Below, piece after piece: positions 23,788 to 33,269 of a stretch of DNA of 64,000 nt (its first letter is position 1; the number at the start of each line of letters is the position of its first letter). This stretch comes from Cytobacillus oceanisediminis 2691 (lineage in GTDB: Bacteria > Bacillota > Bacilli > Bacillales > Cytobacillaceae). A model generated the notes under the pieces. It was given only the letters and a program-made list of their open reading frames with translations. It was not told the DNA's origin and searched no databases. Made by a program: the position numbers and the translations under genes. The stretch covers positions 2,641,501-2,705,500 of the forward strand of contig NZ_CP015506.1 in assembly GCF_000294775.2 (NCBI RefSeq), given 5' to 3'.

Positions 23788-23931
23788 ATGAAAAAACTGA
23801 CCAAGAAAGTGAAAAATATTAACTTCCCTACATTCTCGGTTTCACCATATACCAAAAACCTCTCAAAAAAAACAGAGGCCGCCATACAGGATTTAAACAA
23901 GGGGCTCAAACCTCCGAAAAATAATGCATAA
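23788..23931 (+). CDS. spoIISC: Second SpoIIS antitoxin, SpoIISC-like (47 aa)
   Basis: A 47-residue basic frame starts at ATG 23788 with AAAAGGG upstream. Residues 11-22 (NFPTFSVSPYTK) repeat the toxin-binding motif of the preceding antitoxin (LPGFEVSPHTER), so this is probably the third gene of a spoIISABC locus as known in B. subtilis. A TATAAT at about 23759 may give it its own promoter. It ends at a terminator. Confidence 0.78.
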   Translation: MKKLTKKVKNINFPTFSVSPYTKNLSKKTEAAIQDLNKGLKPPKNNA

Positions 23932-23934
23932 AAA

Positions 23935-23963
23935 AACCGCCTTGCAAAATAAGACGGTTATTT
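23935..23963. terminator. Bidirectional terminator
   Basis: AACCGcCTT/AAGaCGGTT is followed by ATTTT on the plus strand and by TTTTTTT on the minus strand, between convergent spoIISC and the aldehyde dehydrogenase gene. Confidence 0.85.
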
Positions 23964-25328
23964 TATAAAAAGCTTCACTTTTTTCAATGCATCTTTTGTA
24001 GTCGGATATCGGAATGGCAAATCGAATTTGGTGGTTTGCTTCAGTATGCTTTTTTCATGTGAGAACACATCAAAGCTTCCCTTGCCATGATAAGCTCCAA
24101 TCCCGCTCTCCCCTACTCCCCCGAAAGGCAGATACGGTGAACTAAGATGATAAACGGTATCATTAATGCATCCCCCTCCAAAGGAAATGCTGCTTAGAAT
24201 CTGGTTTTGGACATCCTCACTTTCAGTGAAGATATATAGCGCTAAAGGTTTCGGGCGTGCTGTAACCTCTGAAATCATTCCGGACAAGTCATCATATTCC
24301 AGCACCGGCAGAATTGGTCCAAATATTTCATCCTGCATGACCTCATCAGCCCATGTAATATCCCCAAGTACAGTTGGTTCTATGGTGAGAGAGCTGCAAT
24401 CATGCCTTCCCCCGTGAACAGTGGTGCCATCGGTTAAAAATTTGGTGAGACGGCTGAAGTGCTTCTCACTGACGATTCTCGTGAATTGGCCGGATGCAAT
24501 CGGGTTCTTTCCATAAAGCTCCTGAATAGATTGTTTTAATTCTTTCAGGAATTCATCTTTAATTCTGCTGTGAACATAAATATAATCCGGAGCCACACAA
24601 GTTTGGCCGGCATTAATATATTTTCCCCAGGCAATTCTCTTCGCAGCAAGTTTCAAGTTGGCATCTTCATGCACGATGCACGGGCTCTTCCCTCCCAATT
24701 CAAGGGTAACAGGAGTAAGGTGCCTGGATGCTGCTTCCATGATGATTTTTCCGACAGGGACACTGCCTGTGAAGAAAATATAATCGACCTTTTCATTTAA
24801 TAGGGCTGTGCTTGTTGCTGCACCGCCTTCAACAACTGAAATAAATTCTTGAGGGAAATGATTGCTGATCATTTTTGAAAGCAATGCCGAAGTCTGCGGG
24901 GTCAATTCCGATGGCTTTAGGATGGCGCAATTCCCTGCGGCTATCGCTCCGATCAGGGGTGCAATCGCCAGCTGGAAAGGATAATTCCAAGGAGCTATGA
25001 TTAGCGCAACTCCATATGGTTCAGGATATATGCAGCTTTTCGAACCGAATTGTGCAATCGATGACTTCACTTTTCTGGGTTTGGCCCATTTTTTTAAATG
25101 TTTCAAGGTAAAACGGATTTCCTCCAGGAGGATTCCAATCTCAGTCAAGTACGCATCGAACTCACTTTTATTGAGATCCGCCTTTAACGCATCCATCAAT
25201 TCCTGCTCATGCAGCTTAATGACCGAACGAAGCTTGCCGAGCGCTTCCATTCGGAATGTGACATCCTTTGTTTTACCCTGGTTGAAGAAATTTCTTTGTT
25301 TTTGAATGAGATCCGCGTAGTTTTCCAT
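23958..25328 (-). CDS. NAD(P)-dependent aldehyde dehydrogenase (class 3 type)
   Basis: From ATG 25328 (after GGAGGTATTCC) it has 456 residues. The Rossmann segment is IIAPWNYPFQLAIAPLIGAIAAGN, the glycine motif FTGSVPVGK, the catalytic Glu lies in TLELGGKSPCIV and the catalytic Cys in NAGQTCVAPDY. The C-terminal hydrophobic stretch of class 3 eukaryotic enzymes is absent. B. subtilis YwdH is the likely counterpart. The upstream frame to 25415 lacks a ribosome site. It is separated from the next operon by that operon's terminator, so it is a single gene. Confidence 0.92.
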   Translation of the reverse strand: MENYADLIQKQRNFFNQGKTKDVTFRMEALGKLRSVIKLHEQELMDALKADLNKSEFDAYLTEIGILLEEIRFTLKHLKKWAKPRKVKSSIAQFGSKSCIYPEPYGVALIIAPWNYPFQLAIAPLIGAIAAGNCAILKPSELTPQTSALLSKMISNHFPQEFISVVEGGAATSTALLNEKVDYIFFTGSVPVGKIIMEAASRHLTPVTLELGGKSPCIVHEDANLKLAAKRIAWGKYINAGQTCVAPDYIYVHSRIKDEFLKELKQSIQELYGKNPIASGQFTRIVSEKHFSRLTKFLTDGTTVHGGRHDCSSLTIEPTVLGDITWADEVMQDEIFGPILPVLEYDDLSGMISEVTARPKPLALYIFTESEDVQNQILSSISFGGGCINDTVYHLSSPYLPFGGVGESGIGAYHGKGSFDVFSHEKSILKQTTKFDLPFRYPTTKDALKKVKLFIK

Positions 25329-25413
25329 GGAATACCTCCAGATGGGGCTATGTTTTAAGGTTATATTATCATCTTGGCTGGAGGAAATACATAAATAGGT
25401 ATACTCCCATTGC

Positions 25414-25441
25414 AAAAAAAATGCCGGCCATAAGGTCCGGC
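25414..25441 (-). terminator. Terminator of the C5-acid type operon
   Basis: The stem GCCGGACC/GGCCGGC is followed by a T-run on the minus strand, eleven bases after the flavin reductase stop. Confidence 0.85.
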
Positions 25442-25451
25442 TTTTGAAAAT

Positions 25452-26048
25452 TTATCTCGGCAGCTTGAAGAATTCACTGCTTTCACTATAGTTTCCTGCC
25501 AGCCTTCCAAGAGGCTGCAGTTTTTCTAAATTCACTTTATAATTACCGAGGTAGTAATCATCGTCAATATGATAATGTACCATTCTCCCAATAATAAGGT
25601 GATCGCTTCCCAGCTTAATAATTTGTTCGAGTTTGCATTCCATATGGATTGGTGCTTCTCTTACCCTCTTAGGGGCGACTAAATGACTTTCAGCAGCGGA
25701 AAGCCCTGCTGTTTCAAACTCATCAGCATTACTCGGGAGATTCTCTGCACTTTTTTGCATTTGGTTTCCTAATGGCGCGGGAACTACATTGATGACAAAC
25801 TCTTTTGTCGCCCGGATATTGACCAATGTATCTTTTTCTGTACCTTCCCTCTCGCCAACCCCGGGACCAATAGAAAAACAGAGCATAGGAGGATTTCTTG
25901 AAGCAACACTGAAAAAACTGAAAGGTGCGAGATTCTGGCTGCCATCCTCAGATACTGTGGAAACCCAGGCAATCGGCCTTGGGACGACAGATCCGGTTAA
26001 TAATTTGTACACTTCTTTTTCTCCAAGTTCCGAGGGATTAAATTCCAT
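25452..26048 (-). CDS. Flavin reductase-like FMN-binding protein
   Basis: This encodes 198 residues from ATG 26048 (AAGGAGTG upstream). The split-barrel flavin-reductase fold is shown by TGSVVPRPIAWVSTVSEDG and NLAPFSFFSVASRNPP near the N-terminus and KDTLVNIRATKEFVINVV in the middle. Such proteins bind FMN and either supply reduced flavin or act as flavoredoxins. It is the last gene of a seven-gene operon. Its role in acid breakdown is unclear; it may serve an unlinked flavin-dependent enzyme. Confidence 0.85.
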   Translation of the reverse strand: MEFNPSELGEKEVYKLLTGSVVPRPIAWVSTVSEDGSQNLAPFSFFSVASRNPPMLCFSIGPGVGEREGTEKDTLVNIRATKEFVINVVPAPLGNQMQKSAENLPSNADEFETAGLSAAESHLVAPKRVREAPIHMECKLEQIIKLGSDHLIIGRMVHYHIDDDYYLGNYKVNLEKLQPLGRLAGNYSESSEFFKLPR

Positions 26049-26068
26049 TCGGATCACTCCTTCCATTT

Positions 26069-27316
26069 TTAAATAACAAAGTTATTCTTTTTATTCATAA
26101 TCGTTAATGTTGTCAGTAAAGTAAAAACTATAAACATCATACCTGTGATTAAAAACCACCCGGAAGAAAATTGCCCCGTCTGATCCACGATTAAACCAAA
26201 TAATGGCGGAATGATAATGGCCCCGGCTGACCCCAGAGTGATACTGATCCCGCTTGAGATGCCAGCTTGTTCTTTCGGCACCAATTCACTTGCAAGATTC
26301 ATCCAGATTCCATTGAAGCCTGAAGCTGCAAATCCAAAGAGAGCTGTAATGGGAGCCATTACCCAAAATGGGGCTGAAGTAATGACAGCGGCTGACGTAC
26401 TGGCCAAAGCGGTCATTATGGTAATGATCATTAGGATCACAACACGCTTTCCTTCAAATAGCCTGTCGCTAATGATTCCCCAGGCAACCCTGCCAATAGT
26501 TCCGGATATTTCAGATATAACCAGGAGAATACCTGATAAAAAGATGGAAATATTCAGCTGTTCATAGGCAAATAAAACAATATACGTATTTAAGCACATT
26601 TGTGTGCCATTCAAACCGAGAGCACTAAAGCTTATCAGCATCAAAGCTTTATTTTTAAACATTTTAAACATTGATTTGTAAAATTGGAGCAAACTCATGC
26701 TGCTGCCTTTCGCTTGCTCCAATTCAGGCGGATCCCGGTAAAAATGATAGGAGACGAAGCCGCCCGCCAATAATAGAAGGCAAGCCGTAAGAAGTACAAA
26801 TCTCCATCCAAAAGTTACACTAAGCGGAAGCAGTATCAAACTGGCCAGAGCTGATCCTGCTGTGATGCCAGTTTGTTTTATTCCCATTGCTGTGCCCCGC
26901 TGTTTGAGCGGGAACCAATAAATGATGCCTCTATTTGTGATCGGGTGCATGGATCCATACCCAATTCCGCCGATAACAATTAATAACAGGACAAGCCAGA
27001 AATCATGAAGCAATGTCATGAACAGAAAGCCTAACCCCATTAAGGCCGACGCCAGGACCAATAATTTACGGGATCCTGCAAGGTCAGTCAGAAAGCCGGC
27101 TGGAACTGAAATGATCGCCTGGCCCAAAAAGAGAGCCGCCGGGAGCATGCCGATTTGCGACTTGGTCAGGGAAAGATCCTCCCCGATTAAAACTCCCAAG
27201 GGTCCAATGCTTCTGCCAACAAATGCTACCATCAGCTGTGCCAGCAGAAGAAATAATAGCATTTTCCATGGATTTTCATTGATGGCAAATTGCTTTTCTG
27301 CCAGTGAATTACTCAT
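26069..27316 (-). CDS. MFS transporter, carboxylate-type candidate
   Basis: This encodes 415 residues with about twelve membrane helices. The MFS motif between helices 2 and 3 is GFLTDLAGSRK, and a matching RVAWGIISDRL lies in the second half. The overall plan resembles transporters of the NarK/ACS-like side of the family (GIKQTGITAGSALA). Substrate is unknown. Placement between the SSS permease and the flavin reductase, 24 and 20 bases apart, shows it belongs to the operon. Confidence 0.85.
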   Translation of the reverse strand: MSNSLAEKQFAINENPWKMLLFLLLAQLMVAFVGRSIGPLGVLIGEDLSLTKSQIGMLPAALFLGQAIISVPAGFLTDLAGSRKLLVLASALMGLGFLFMTLLHDFWLVLLLIVIGGIGYGSMHPITNRGIIYWFPLKQRGTAMGIKQTGITAGSALASLILLPLSVTFGWRFVLLTACLLLLAGGFVSYHFYRDPPELEQAKGSSMSLLQFYKSMFKMFKNKALMLISFSALGLNGTQMCLNTYIVLFAYEQLNISIFLSGILLVISEISGTIGRVAWGIISDRLFEGKRVVILMIITIMTALASTSAAVITSAPFWVMAPITALFGFAASGFNGIWMNLASELVPKEQAGISSGISITLGSAGAIIIPPLFGLIVDQTGQFSSGWFLITGMMFIVFTLLTTLTIMNKKNNFVI

Positions 27317-27340
27317 AATTTATCATCTCTTTTTTGGCTT

Positions 27341-28849
27341 TTATGCCTTTAAATTGAGTGCAGACAAATCTTCCTCCAGAACTTTGCTCTTTGAAACAGC
27401 AGGACCTAATAGAGAACCTGCAATACAGATAAAGAAGTTCAATCCTAATCCAATGACGCCGCCGTGAATTCCATAGATGGTTTTATAGCCTGTAAAAGTA
27501 AGCAATCCTGCTAATATAGCGCCTGCAAGCATCCCCCAGAAGACAGCCTTTCCTGATAAACGCTGCCAATATAAGCCCAGTACAAAAGCCGGGAAAACCT
27601 GAACAAGCAATTCGAATTTTAGGACGAAAATTTCATATAGCGTTCCCGGTGGATTCCAGGCAATCCACAGAAGAAAGATGATGGCAATGATTCCGCACAC
27701 TTTTCCGACCATGACCTTCTTATGTTCAGTTGCTTTAGGATTGATGAATTTTCCATATACGTCATTTGAGAGCATGGATGAAAAGCTGAGCAAAACTGAG
27801 TCGGCTGTAGAAATAATGGCAGCAACAATCCCGCCAAAGAAGATGATCATAATCCAGTAATAAAATGGATTAATGGCAGCGATCTCATTGGCCATCAGTC
27901 CTACGAGCTGTTCAGACCCAGTCTTATCCAGTCCAGGAAAAAGCATAATTCCAATAATGCCTACCATAAATACAAGCCCAGTTGTAATTGGCGGCATCCA
28001 TGCCATGCGGGCAAATGATTTCTTCAGGGTTTTCTCGCTTTGCGCAGAATATATTCTTTGAACAGCATGCGGATAAATACTTGCTCCCAGTCCAACAAGC
28101 AGGAGCATACTCAGCCAGTTGATATTCACTTCCATTGGAGGGACTGCCGTTTTTGCAGGCTCCAGATCTGCTACATACCTTGTAACATCAGAGAAATTTC
28201 CTCCGACGAGATACAAGCCGCCGATGAGGAAGACAATGATTCCGATCATAAGAACAATACCTTGCATAACATCCGTAAAAGCAACTGCCTTCATTCCGCC
28301 CATCCACTCATAGGCAAGCATAACAGCTACAAAGACGATAACAGCTATTTGGTATGGGATTGTTCCGCCTGTCATCCCTGATACAGCCTGGCCGATTGCT
28401 ACAAGCTGTTCTAAAAGATAGTTTCCAAGCCCCCAAAGCATAAGAAAAATACTAAGCAATGTGACTGCTTTCGATTTGAAGCGGTGATCGATCCAGTCAG
28501 TAGGTGTAACAAAGTTTCTTTTCTTTGCAATGACATATAATCTTGGTGCAAACAGTAAATAGATTCCGATAATGATTGTCATAAATGAAATGGACTGAAT
28601 CCACGAGAAACCTGTCCTATATGCTGTTGGGGCATATCCGACAATGGTATTCCCGCTATATTGCGTCGCATATAAGGTGAAAAAGAGTGCGATAAAACCG
28701 AGATTCCTTCCGGCAAGATAGTACCCTGAAAGACTGTGATGAAGGTTCTTCTCACCTCTGCCCGATAAGTATCCGATTAACAGCATGATTATGGCAAAGG
28801 CTGATAAAATAATGATCCCATCTGTGCCTGCAAAAGCTAAATCATTCAT
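27341..28849 (-). CDS. Sodium:solute symporter (SSS family)
   Basis: This encodes 502 residues with about thirteen membrane helices and the SSS hallmark ATQYSGNTIVGYAPTAYRTG after helix 2. B. subtilis YhjB, which also has a DUF3311 partner, is the nearest known arrangement. Sodium-coupled uptake of an organic acid is the likely role. The start overlaps the DUF3311 gene as ATGA with GGGGGATAA upstream, so the two are translated together. Confidence 0.88.
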   Translation of the reverse strand: MNDLAFAGTDGIIILSAFAIIMLLIGYLSGRGEKNLHHSLSGYYLAGRNLGFIALFFTLYATQYSGNTIVGYAPTAYRTGFSWIQSISFMTIIIGIYLLFAPRLYVIAKKRNFVTPTDWIDHRFKSKAVTLLSIFLMLWGLGNYLLEQLVAIGQAVSGMTGGTIPYQIAVIVFVAVMLAYEWMGGMKAVAFTDVMQGIVLMIGIIVFLIGGLYLVGGNFSDVTRYVADLEPAKTAVPPMEVNINWLSMLLLVGLGASIYPHAVQRIYSAQSEKTLKKSFARMAWMPPITTGLVFMVGIIGIMLFPGLDKTGSEQLVGLMANEIAAINPFYYWIMIIFFGGIVAAIISTADSVLLSFSSMLSNDVYGKFINPKATEHKKVMVGKVCGIIAIIFLLWIAWNPPGTLYEIFVLKFELLVQVFPAFVLGLYWQRLSGKAVFWGMLAGAILAGLLTFTGYKTIYGIHGGVIGLGLNFFICIAGSLLGPAVSKSKVLEEDLSALNLKA

Positions 28850-29106
28850 GATTTATCCCCCTTTGCTTTTTCGGCTTCTTCCTGTTCCTCTACGATATTC
28901 CACTCATTCACACAAAGCCAGCTTAAATATCCGCACATGATAATGGAAAAAGCTGTCGAAATAAATGCCCATAACGGAAACCCTAGAATATAGGGCTCAG
29001 CTGCTGCATCCGGAAAATACCAGGGTACTACGCCAAGTGTAATGATGGCGAGGACTATCCAAATCCATTTTTTTCGAATAGGTTCTTTTATCGTTCTGTT
29101 TTCCAT
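28846..29106 (-). CDS. DUF3311 small membrane partner of the symporter
   Basis: This encodes 86 residues with two membrane helices (WIWIVLAIITLGVVPW and GFPLWAFISTAFSIIMCGYL) and a charged C-terminus. DUF3311 proteins occur beside SSS symporters (YhjC/YhjB type) and probably form a small subunit, analogous to YhdT with PanF. AGGGAGGAAG precedes the ATG. Confidence 0.85.
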   Translation of the reverse strand: MENRTIKEPIRKKWIWIVLAIITLGVVPWYFPDAAAEPYILGFPLWAFISTAFSIIMCGYLSWLCVNEWNIVEEQEEAEKAKGDKS

Positions 29107-29132
29107 ATGGCTTCCTCCCTTTTGCTGAAATT

Positions 29133-29738
29133 TTAAACCTCCAGCTTATAGAAAATCTTATGTGCCGATTCATAGGAGTCTATTAATTCAGCTGATTGAA
29201 GCGTTGCCCCGATTTCGTCCAGCCCCTTTAACAGCTGATCTTTTCGATAAGAAACGATATCGAATTCGACCATGTACCCGAAGGAGTCCTCAATTCTTTG
29301 ATTCTCTAAATCTACGCTCAGCTGATAACCAGGTGATTCATTGCTTTTTTGAAACAAAACTTCAATATCCTTTTCAGGCAAGACTATTGGCAGGATGCCA
29401 TTTTTAAAACAATTATTATAGAAAATATCTGCGAATGATGATGCCAGGATCACTCTAATCCCATATTCTGCAATCGCCCAGGGTGCGTGCTCTCTGGATG
29501 AGCCGCAGCCAAAGTTTTTCCTTGCCAGCAGAATCGGTGCATTCCGATAAGGTTCCCGATTTAGAATGAAATCCGGTTTTTCCCTGCCATCTTCGTATCG
29601 CCATTCGTAGAAGAGGAATTCGCCAAACCCAGTTCTTTCAATTCTTTTTAAAAACTGTTTTGGAATGATGGCATCTGTATCAACATTTGCAGCATCAAGC
29701 GGAGCAACTATGCCTGTAAATCTGGTAAAAGACTTCAT
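29133..29738 (-). CDS. leuD: Isopropylmalate/citramalate dehydratase-type small subunit (LeuD-like)
   Basis: This encodes 201 residues with the LeuD swivel-domain motifs [13 protein letters not shown] and [20 protein letters not shown]. It pairs with the large subunit immediately upstream (ATGA overlap). LeuCD isomerises isopropylmalate in leucine synthesis, but the same fold hydrates citraconate to (R)-citramalate. No leuA or leuB is here, and the operon has a CoA-transferase, acid transporters and a divergent lyase, so a catabolic substrate is favoured. The leuD symbol marks homology only. Confidence 0.88.
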   Translation of the reverse strand: MKSFTRFTGIVAPLDAANVDTDAIIPKQFLKRIERTGFGEFLFYEWRYEDGREKPDFILNREPYRNAPILLARKNFGCGSSREHAPWAIAEYGIRVILASSFADIFYNNCFKNGILPIVLPEKDIEVLFQKSNESPGYQLSVDLENQRIEDSFGYMVEFDIVSYRKDQLLKGLDEIGATLQSAELIDSYESAHKIFYKLEV

Positions 29739-31162
29739 TGTACACTGACCTCCTTGCTATATTTAACAGGCCACTCCCTCACATCTATAAACCTGCCGGC
29801 AATCGCTGCTGCAGCAGCCATTTCAGGACTGACCAAATGGGTCCTCGCATTTCTTCCCTGCCTGCCTTCAAAATTCCGGTTGGAGGTCGATGCACAGCGT
29901 TCTTCCGGAAGAACCAAATCCTCATTCATACCGAGGCACATGCTGCATCCTGCTTCTCTCCATTGAAAACCGGCGCTGATAAAAATTTGATCTAGACCTT
30001 CAGCTTCTGCCTGCATTTTTACAAACTGTGAACCAGGAACTACGAGAGCTTCCACATGTTCAGCAACTTTGTAACCGTTTACGATTTTTGCCGCTTTTCG
30101 AAGATCTTCTATTCGGCTGTTTGTACAGGAGCCGATAAAGACTTTATTGATTCCTATTTCTGTAATGGGTGTTCCTGGCTGAAGGCCCATGTACTTTAAT
30201 GCTTTTTTAGCTGGTCCTATTTGATCTGCAGGCAGATCTTCCATTAGCGGTATAACTTCTGTAATACCTGCCACCTGGCCTGGATTTGTCCCCCAGGTAA
30301 CCTGCGGGATTATTTCAGCTGCATTAAAGTCAGCAGTCAGATCAAATTCGGCATCTTCGTCAGTATAATATTTCTTCCATTCTGCAAGAGCCTCTTCCCA
30401 CTCCATTCCATCAGGAACTGCTTGTTTCCCTTTCAAATAATTGAAGGTTTTTTCGTCAGGCTGAATCAGTCCTGCCCTTGCTCCCATTTCAATGCTCATA
30501 TTGCAAATGGTCATTCGCTCTTCCATTGTTAAATTACGAATCGCTTCACCGCGATACTCCACAACATAGCCAGTAGCAAAATCGTGGCCATACTTTCCAA
30601 TGATTGAAAGTATAAGATCTTTGGCAGTAGTTCCTTGCGGCAAAGTGCCATGTATATAAATTGCTAATGTTTTGGATTTAAATTGCTTTAATGTCTGAGT
30701 GGCAAGGACATGTTCTACTTCACTTGTGCCAATGCCAAAGGCAAGTGCCCCGAAAGCTCCATGTGTAGAGGTATGGCTGTCACCGCAGACAATGGTCATC
30801 CCGGGCTGTGTTAAGCCAAGCTCCGGGGCAATGACGTGTACAATACCCTGATTTCGGCTATCCAGGTCAAAAAGCTGTATGCCAAACTCCCTGCAGTTGT
30901 TTGCCAGAGCGTCAACTTGCTTTTTGGCGATTTGGTCTTTAAAAGGAAGAGAACGGTCGGTTGTTGGGATGCTGTGATCCATGGTAGCCACAGTCAGATC
31001 CGGCCTTCTCACTTTGCGATTCTTAATTCTTAAGCCTTCAAATGCCTGTGGTGATGTGACCTCATGCACTAAATGAAGATCAATGTACAAAAGGGAAGGC
31101 TGATCCTGTTCATCCACGACTACATGTTTTTCCCAGATTTTCTCATATAAGGTCCGCCCCAT
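29735..31162 (-). CDS. leuC: Isopropylmalate/citramalate dehydratase-type large subunit (LeuC-like)
   Basis: This encodes 475 residues, the usual bacterial LeuC length. Aconitase-family [4Fe-4S] cysteines are in [10 protein letters not shown] and [10 protein letters not shown]. Substrate-contact segments [32 protein letters not shown] are present in the N-terminal third. It begins twelve bases after the CoA-transferase stop, with AGGAGGG upstream. The neighbours point to a hydration step in breakdown of a branched C5 diacid rather than leucine synthesis; which substrate it prefers cannot be told from sequence. Confidence 0.9.
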   Translation of the reverse strand: MGRTLYEKIWEKHVVVDEQDQPSLLYIDLHLVHEVTSPQAFEGLRIKNRKVRRPDLTVATMDHSIPTTDRSLPFKDQIAKKQVDALANNCREFGIQLFDLDSRNQGIVHVIAPELGLTQPGMTIVCGDSHTSTHGAFGALAFGIGTSEVEHVLATQTLKQFKSKTLAIYIHGTLPQGTTAKDLILSIIGKYGHDFATGYVVEYRGEAIRNLTMEERMTICNMSIEMGARAGLIQPDEKTFNYLKGKQAVPDGMEWEEALAEWKKYYTDEDAEFDLTADFNAAEIIPQVTWGTNPGQVAGITEVIPLMEDLPADQIGPAKKALKYMGLQPGTPITEIGINKVFIGSCTNSRIEDLRKAAKIVNGYKVAEHVEALVVPGSQFVKMQAEAEGLDQIFISAGFQWREAGCSMCLGMNEDLVLPEERCASTSNRNFEGRQGRNARTHLVSPEMAAAAAIAGRFIDVREWPVKYSKEVSVQ

Positions 31163-31174
31163 TTTGAAGCCCTC

Positions 31175-32377
31175 CTAAATGATATTATTTTTCTTCAATT
31201 CTTCTAATCTCTCTTCATCGAACCCAAGAAGGCCAGTGTATATTTCATGATTATGCTTGCCCATTTCTTCCGGGCCGGCATGCTTCACTTCCCCTGGTGT
31301 CCTACTTAATTTTGGCACAATGCCAGGCATCGGGAATTCTCCCAGCTGCGGATGATCTACTTTAATAATCATGTCGCGTTCCTTATAATGCGGATCTTCC
31401 AGAATATCTTTAGCTGTATAAATGAGCCCTGATGGAACGCCCTTATCTTCAAGAATTTTAAGCGCTTCTTTAGCAGGGAGAGTCTTTGTCCATTCCTCGA
31501 TCATGGAATCAAGAAGCTTCATGTTTTCTCCTCTTGCATGGTGAGTCGCGAATCTTGAGTCATCTGCCAATTCCGGCTGCTCCATGGCCTCGCATAACCT
31601 GCGGAACACTCCATCTGCATTGGCTCCTATAACGATGTAAGTTTTATCCTGCGTGAAGTAAATGTTGGATGGAGCTACTCCTGGCAGGATATTGCCCATC
31701 CTTTCCCTTATGTATCCTGCTAAAAGATAATCCGGAATAATGCTTTCCATTACGGAGAATACAGATTCATAGAGGGCCGTATCGACAACCTGTCCCTTTC
31801 CGGAGCGCTCCCTCTCGTGTAATGCAACAAGACAGCCAATTGTAGCAAAAAGTGCGGCCAGCGTATCACCCATTGATACACCAATTCTTGATGGCGGCCT
31901 GTCAGGGAAACCGGTTACATTTCTGAGCCCGCCCATTGCTTCACCGACGCTGCCAAATCCTGCCCGATGCTTATAGGGTCCTGTCTGTCCATAGCCCGAA
32001 GTCCGTACCATGATTAATTTAGGGTTGATTTCGGAAAGTGCTTCATAGGATAGATTCCATTTTTCCATTGTCCCCGGGCGGAAATTCTCAATGACAACAT
32101 CAGCTTCTTTAATAAGCTCCCTTAAAACCTGCTGTCCTTCTTCTTCCCTGAGATTTAACGAAATCGATTTTTTATTCCGCGATTGAATAGGCCACCAAAG
32201 CCCTATTCCGTCTTTTGATTTTCCCCAATTTCTCATGGGATCTGATTTACCCGGAGGCTCGACTTTAATAATTTCAGCACCGAAGTCACCTAGAAGCCGT
32301 CCGGAGAATGGTCCTGCTAAAAGCGTGCCCAGCTCGATGACTCTGATATCTTCCAGTGGAAGCTGTTTTTCTGACAT
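31175..32377 (-). CDS. CaiB/BaiF type III CoA-transferase
   Basis: From ATG 32377 (CAGGGAGGGAAA upstream) it has 400 residues. Family markers are DIRVIELGTLLAGPFSGRLL at the N-terminus, IKVEPPGKSDPMRNW, ENFRPGTMEKW and the presumed catalytic Asp in GVSMGDTLAAL. The longer frame to 32443 overlaps an operator and lacks a ribosome site. In Chloroflexus a related enzyme transfers CoA to D-citramalate next to a citramalyl-CoA lyase. Here it is the first gene of the operon, divergent from the regulator-lyase pair. Confidence 0.9.
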   Translation of the reverse strand: MSEKQLPLEDIRVIELGTLLAGPFSGRLLGDFGAEIIKVEPPGKSDPMRNWGKSKDGIGLWWPIQSRNKKSISLNLREEEGQQVLRELIKEADVVIENFRPGTMEKWNLSYEALSEINPKLIMVRTSGYGQTGPYKHRAGFGSVGEAMGGLRNVTGFPDRPPSRIGVSMGDTLAALFATIGCLVALHERERSGKGQVVDTALYESVFSVMESIIPDYLLAGYIRERMGNILPGVAPSNIYFTQDKTYIVIGANADGVFRRLCEAMEQPELADDSRFATHHARGENMKLLDSMIEEWTKTLPAKEALKILEDKGVPSGLIYTAKDILEDPHYKERDMIIKVDHPQLGEFPMPGIVPKLSRTPGEVKHAGPEEMGKHNHEIYTGLLGFDEERLEELKKNNII

Positions 32378-32433
32378 GGATTTCCCTCCCTGATATTTCT
32401 TGAATGCACTGTTAAATTTCAATTTTCTTAATC

Positions 32434-32463
32434 TTGTATACAAATTTAATTGTTTGTATACAA
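32434..32463. promoter_or_regulatory. Two GntR-type operators, 20 bp apart
   Basis: Perfect palindromes TTGTATACAA occur at 32434-32443 and 32454-32463, 57-86 bases before the CoA-transferase start. The 20-base step places them on the same face of the helix. A third copy lies at 32570. The form fits FCD-type GntR repressors. Confidence 0.8.
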
Positions 32464-32569
32464 TAAGTCAATGTAAATTTTATTATTTTTCTGAAATTTC
32501 ATTAAAAAGCCTTATATAATCATGTTTTATAATAAATATTCAGAATATTTGTTGTAATAATACTTCTGT

Positions 32570-32579
32570 TTGTATACAA
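32570..32579. promoter_or_regulatory. Third GntR-type operator
   Basis: A third TTGTATACAA lies just ahead of the GntR gene's ribosome site, suited to autoregulation. The rest of the 220-base divergent region is AT-rich and presumably holds both promoters. Confidence 0.8.
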
Positions 32580-32597
32580 TACAATTGAGGTGTTGAT

Positions 32598-33269
32598 ATG
32601 GATGCATACGAATTTATTAGAGATGCCATTATTGAAGGGAAATTTGTCCCTGGCATGCGGCTTGCTGAGGAATCATTGGCTAAAGAAATGAATCTTAGCC
32701 GCACTCCTATTAGAGAGGCTATTAAGCAGCTTGAAGCAGAAGGCCTCGTCATTCCATTAAAGCGCGGTGTCAGCGTAAGGCATTTTACAAAAGATGATAT
32801 CCGGCAAATCTATGACCTGCGCACTCTTCTGGAAGGGTACGCTGCCAGTCAGGCGGCGATACACCGGACAGAAAATGATCTGCTGGAAATGGAAAGAGCT
32901 AATATTTTATATGAAGAAGCCATTAGCCGATATGTGGAATCTGATATGGACAGCCTGAAAGATATTGTTCAGGTAAACCAGAAGTTTCATGAAACGATAG
33001 TGGCTGCTTCAAAAAATGAGCATATACATTTCCATATTTCAAAGGTTGTCGTGGTTCCAATCGTGTTCAGATCCTTCTATTGGTATAACAGCTTTCAGCT
33101 TAAACAATCCCTAGAGGTACATAAAACCATTTTGGAAGCAATCAAAAATCGGGAACCCGAGCGTGCCCGCATTGCCATGCATGAGCATATTTATCAAGGC
33201 CGTGATCATGTTTTGAAGCACCTGGAACAAATTAAAAACATTCATCTGCTAAAGGAGGAAGTAAAATGA
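32598..33269 (+). CDS. GntR family regulator, FadR/FCD subfamily
   Basis: This encodes 223 residues. The N-terminal winged helix has the GntR signature (MRLAEESLAKEMNLSRTPIR, then AIKQLEAEGLV). The C-terminal FCD helical domain begins at about residue 80, with IRQIYDLRTLLEGYAA and a likely metal/acid site including His in NQKFHETIV. It probably senses the acid or a CoA ester and binds the three nearby TTGTATACAA sites. The gene overlaps the lyase gene by four bases, so regulator and lyase are co-transcribed. Confidence 0.9.
   Translation: MDAYEFIRDAIIEGKFVPGMRLAEESLAKEMNLSRTPIREAIKQLEAEGLVIPLKRGVSVRHFTKDDIRQIYDLRTLLEGYAASQAAIHRTENDLLEMERANILYEEAISRYVESDMDSLKDIVQVNQKFHETIVAASKNEHIHFHISKVVVVPIVFRSFYWYNSFQLKQSLEVHKTILEAIKNREPERARIAMHEHIYQGRDHVLKHLEQIKNIHLLKEEVK

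Noticed and set aside
29133..31162. Leucine biosynthesis operon
   Set aside because: leuA and leuB are absent, and the genes share an operon with a CoA-transferase and transporters.
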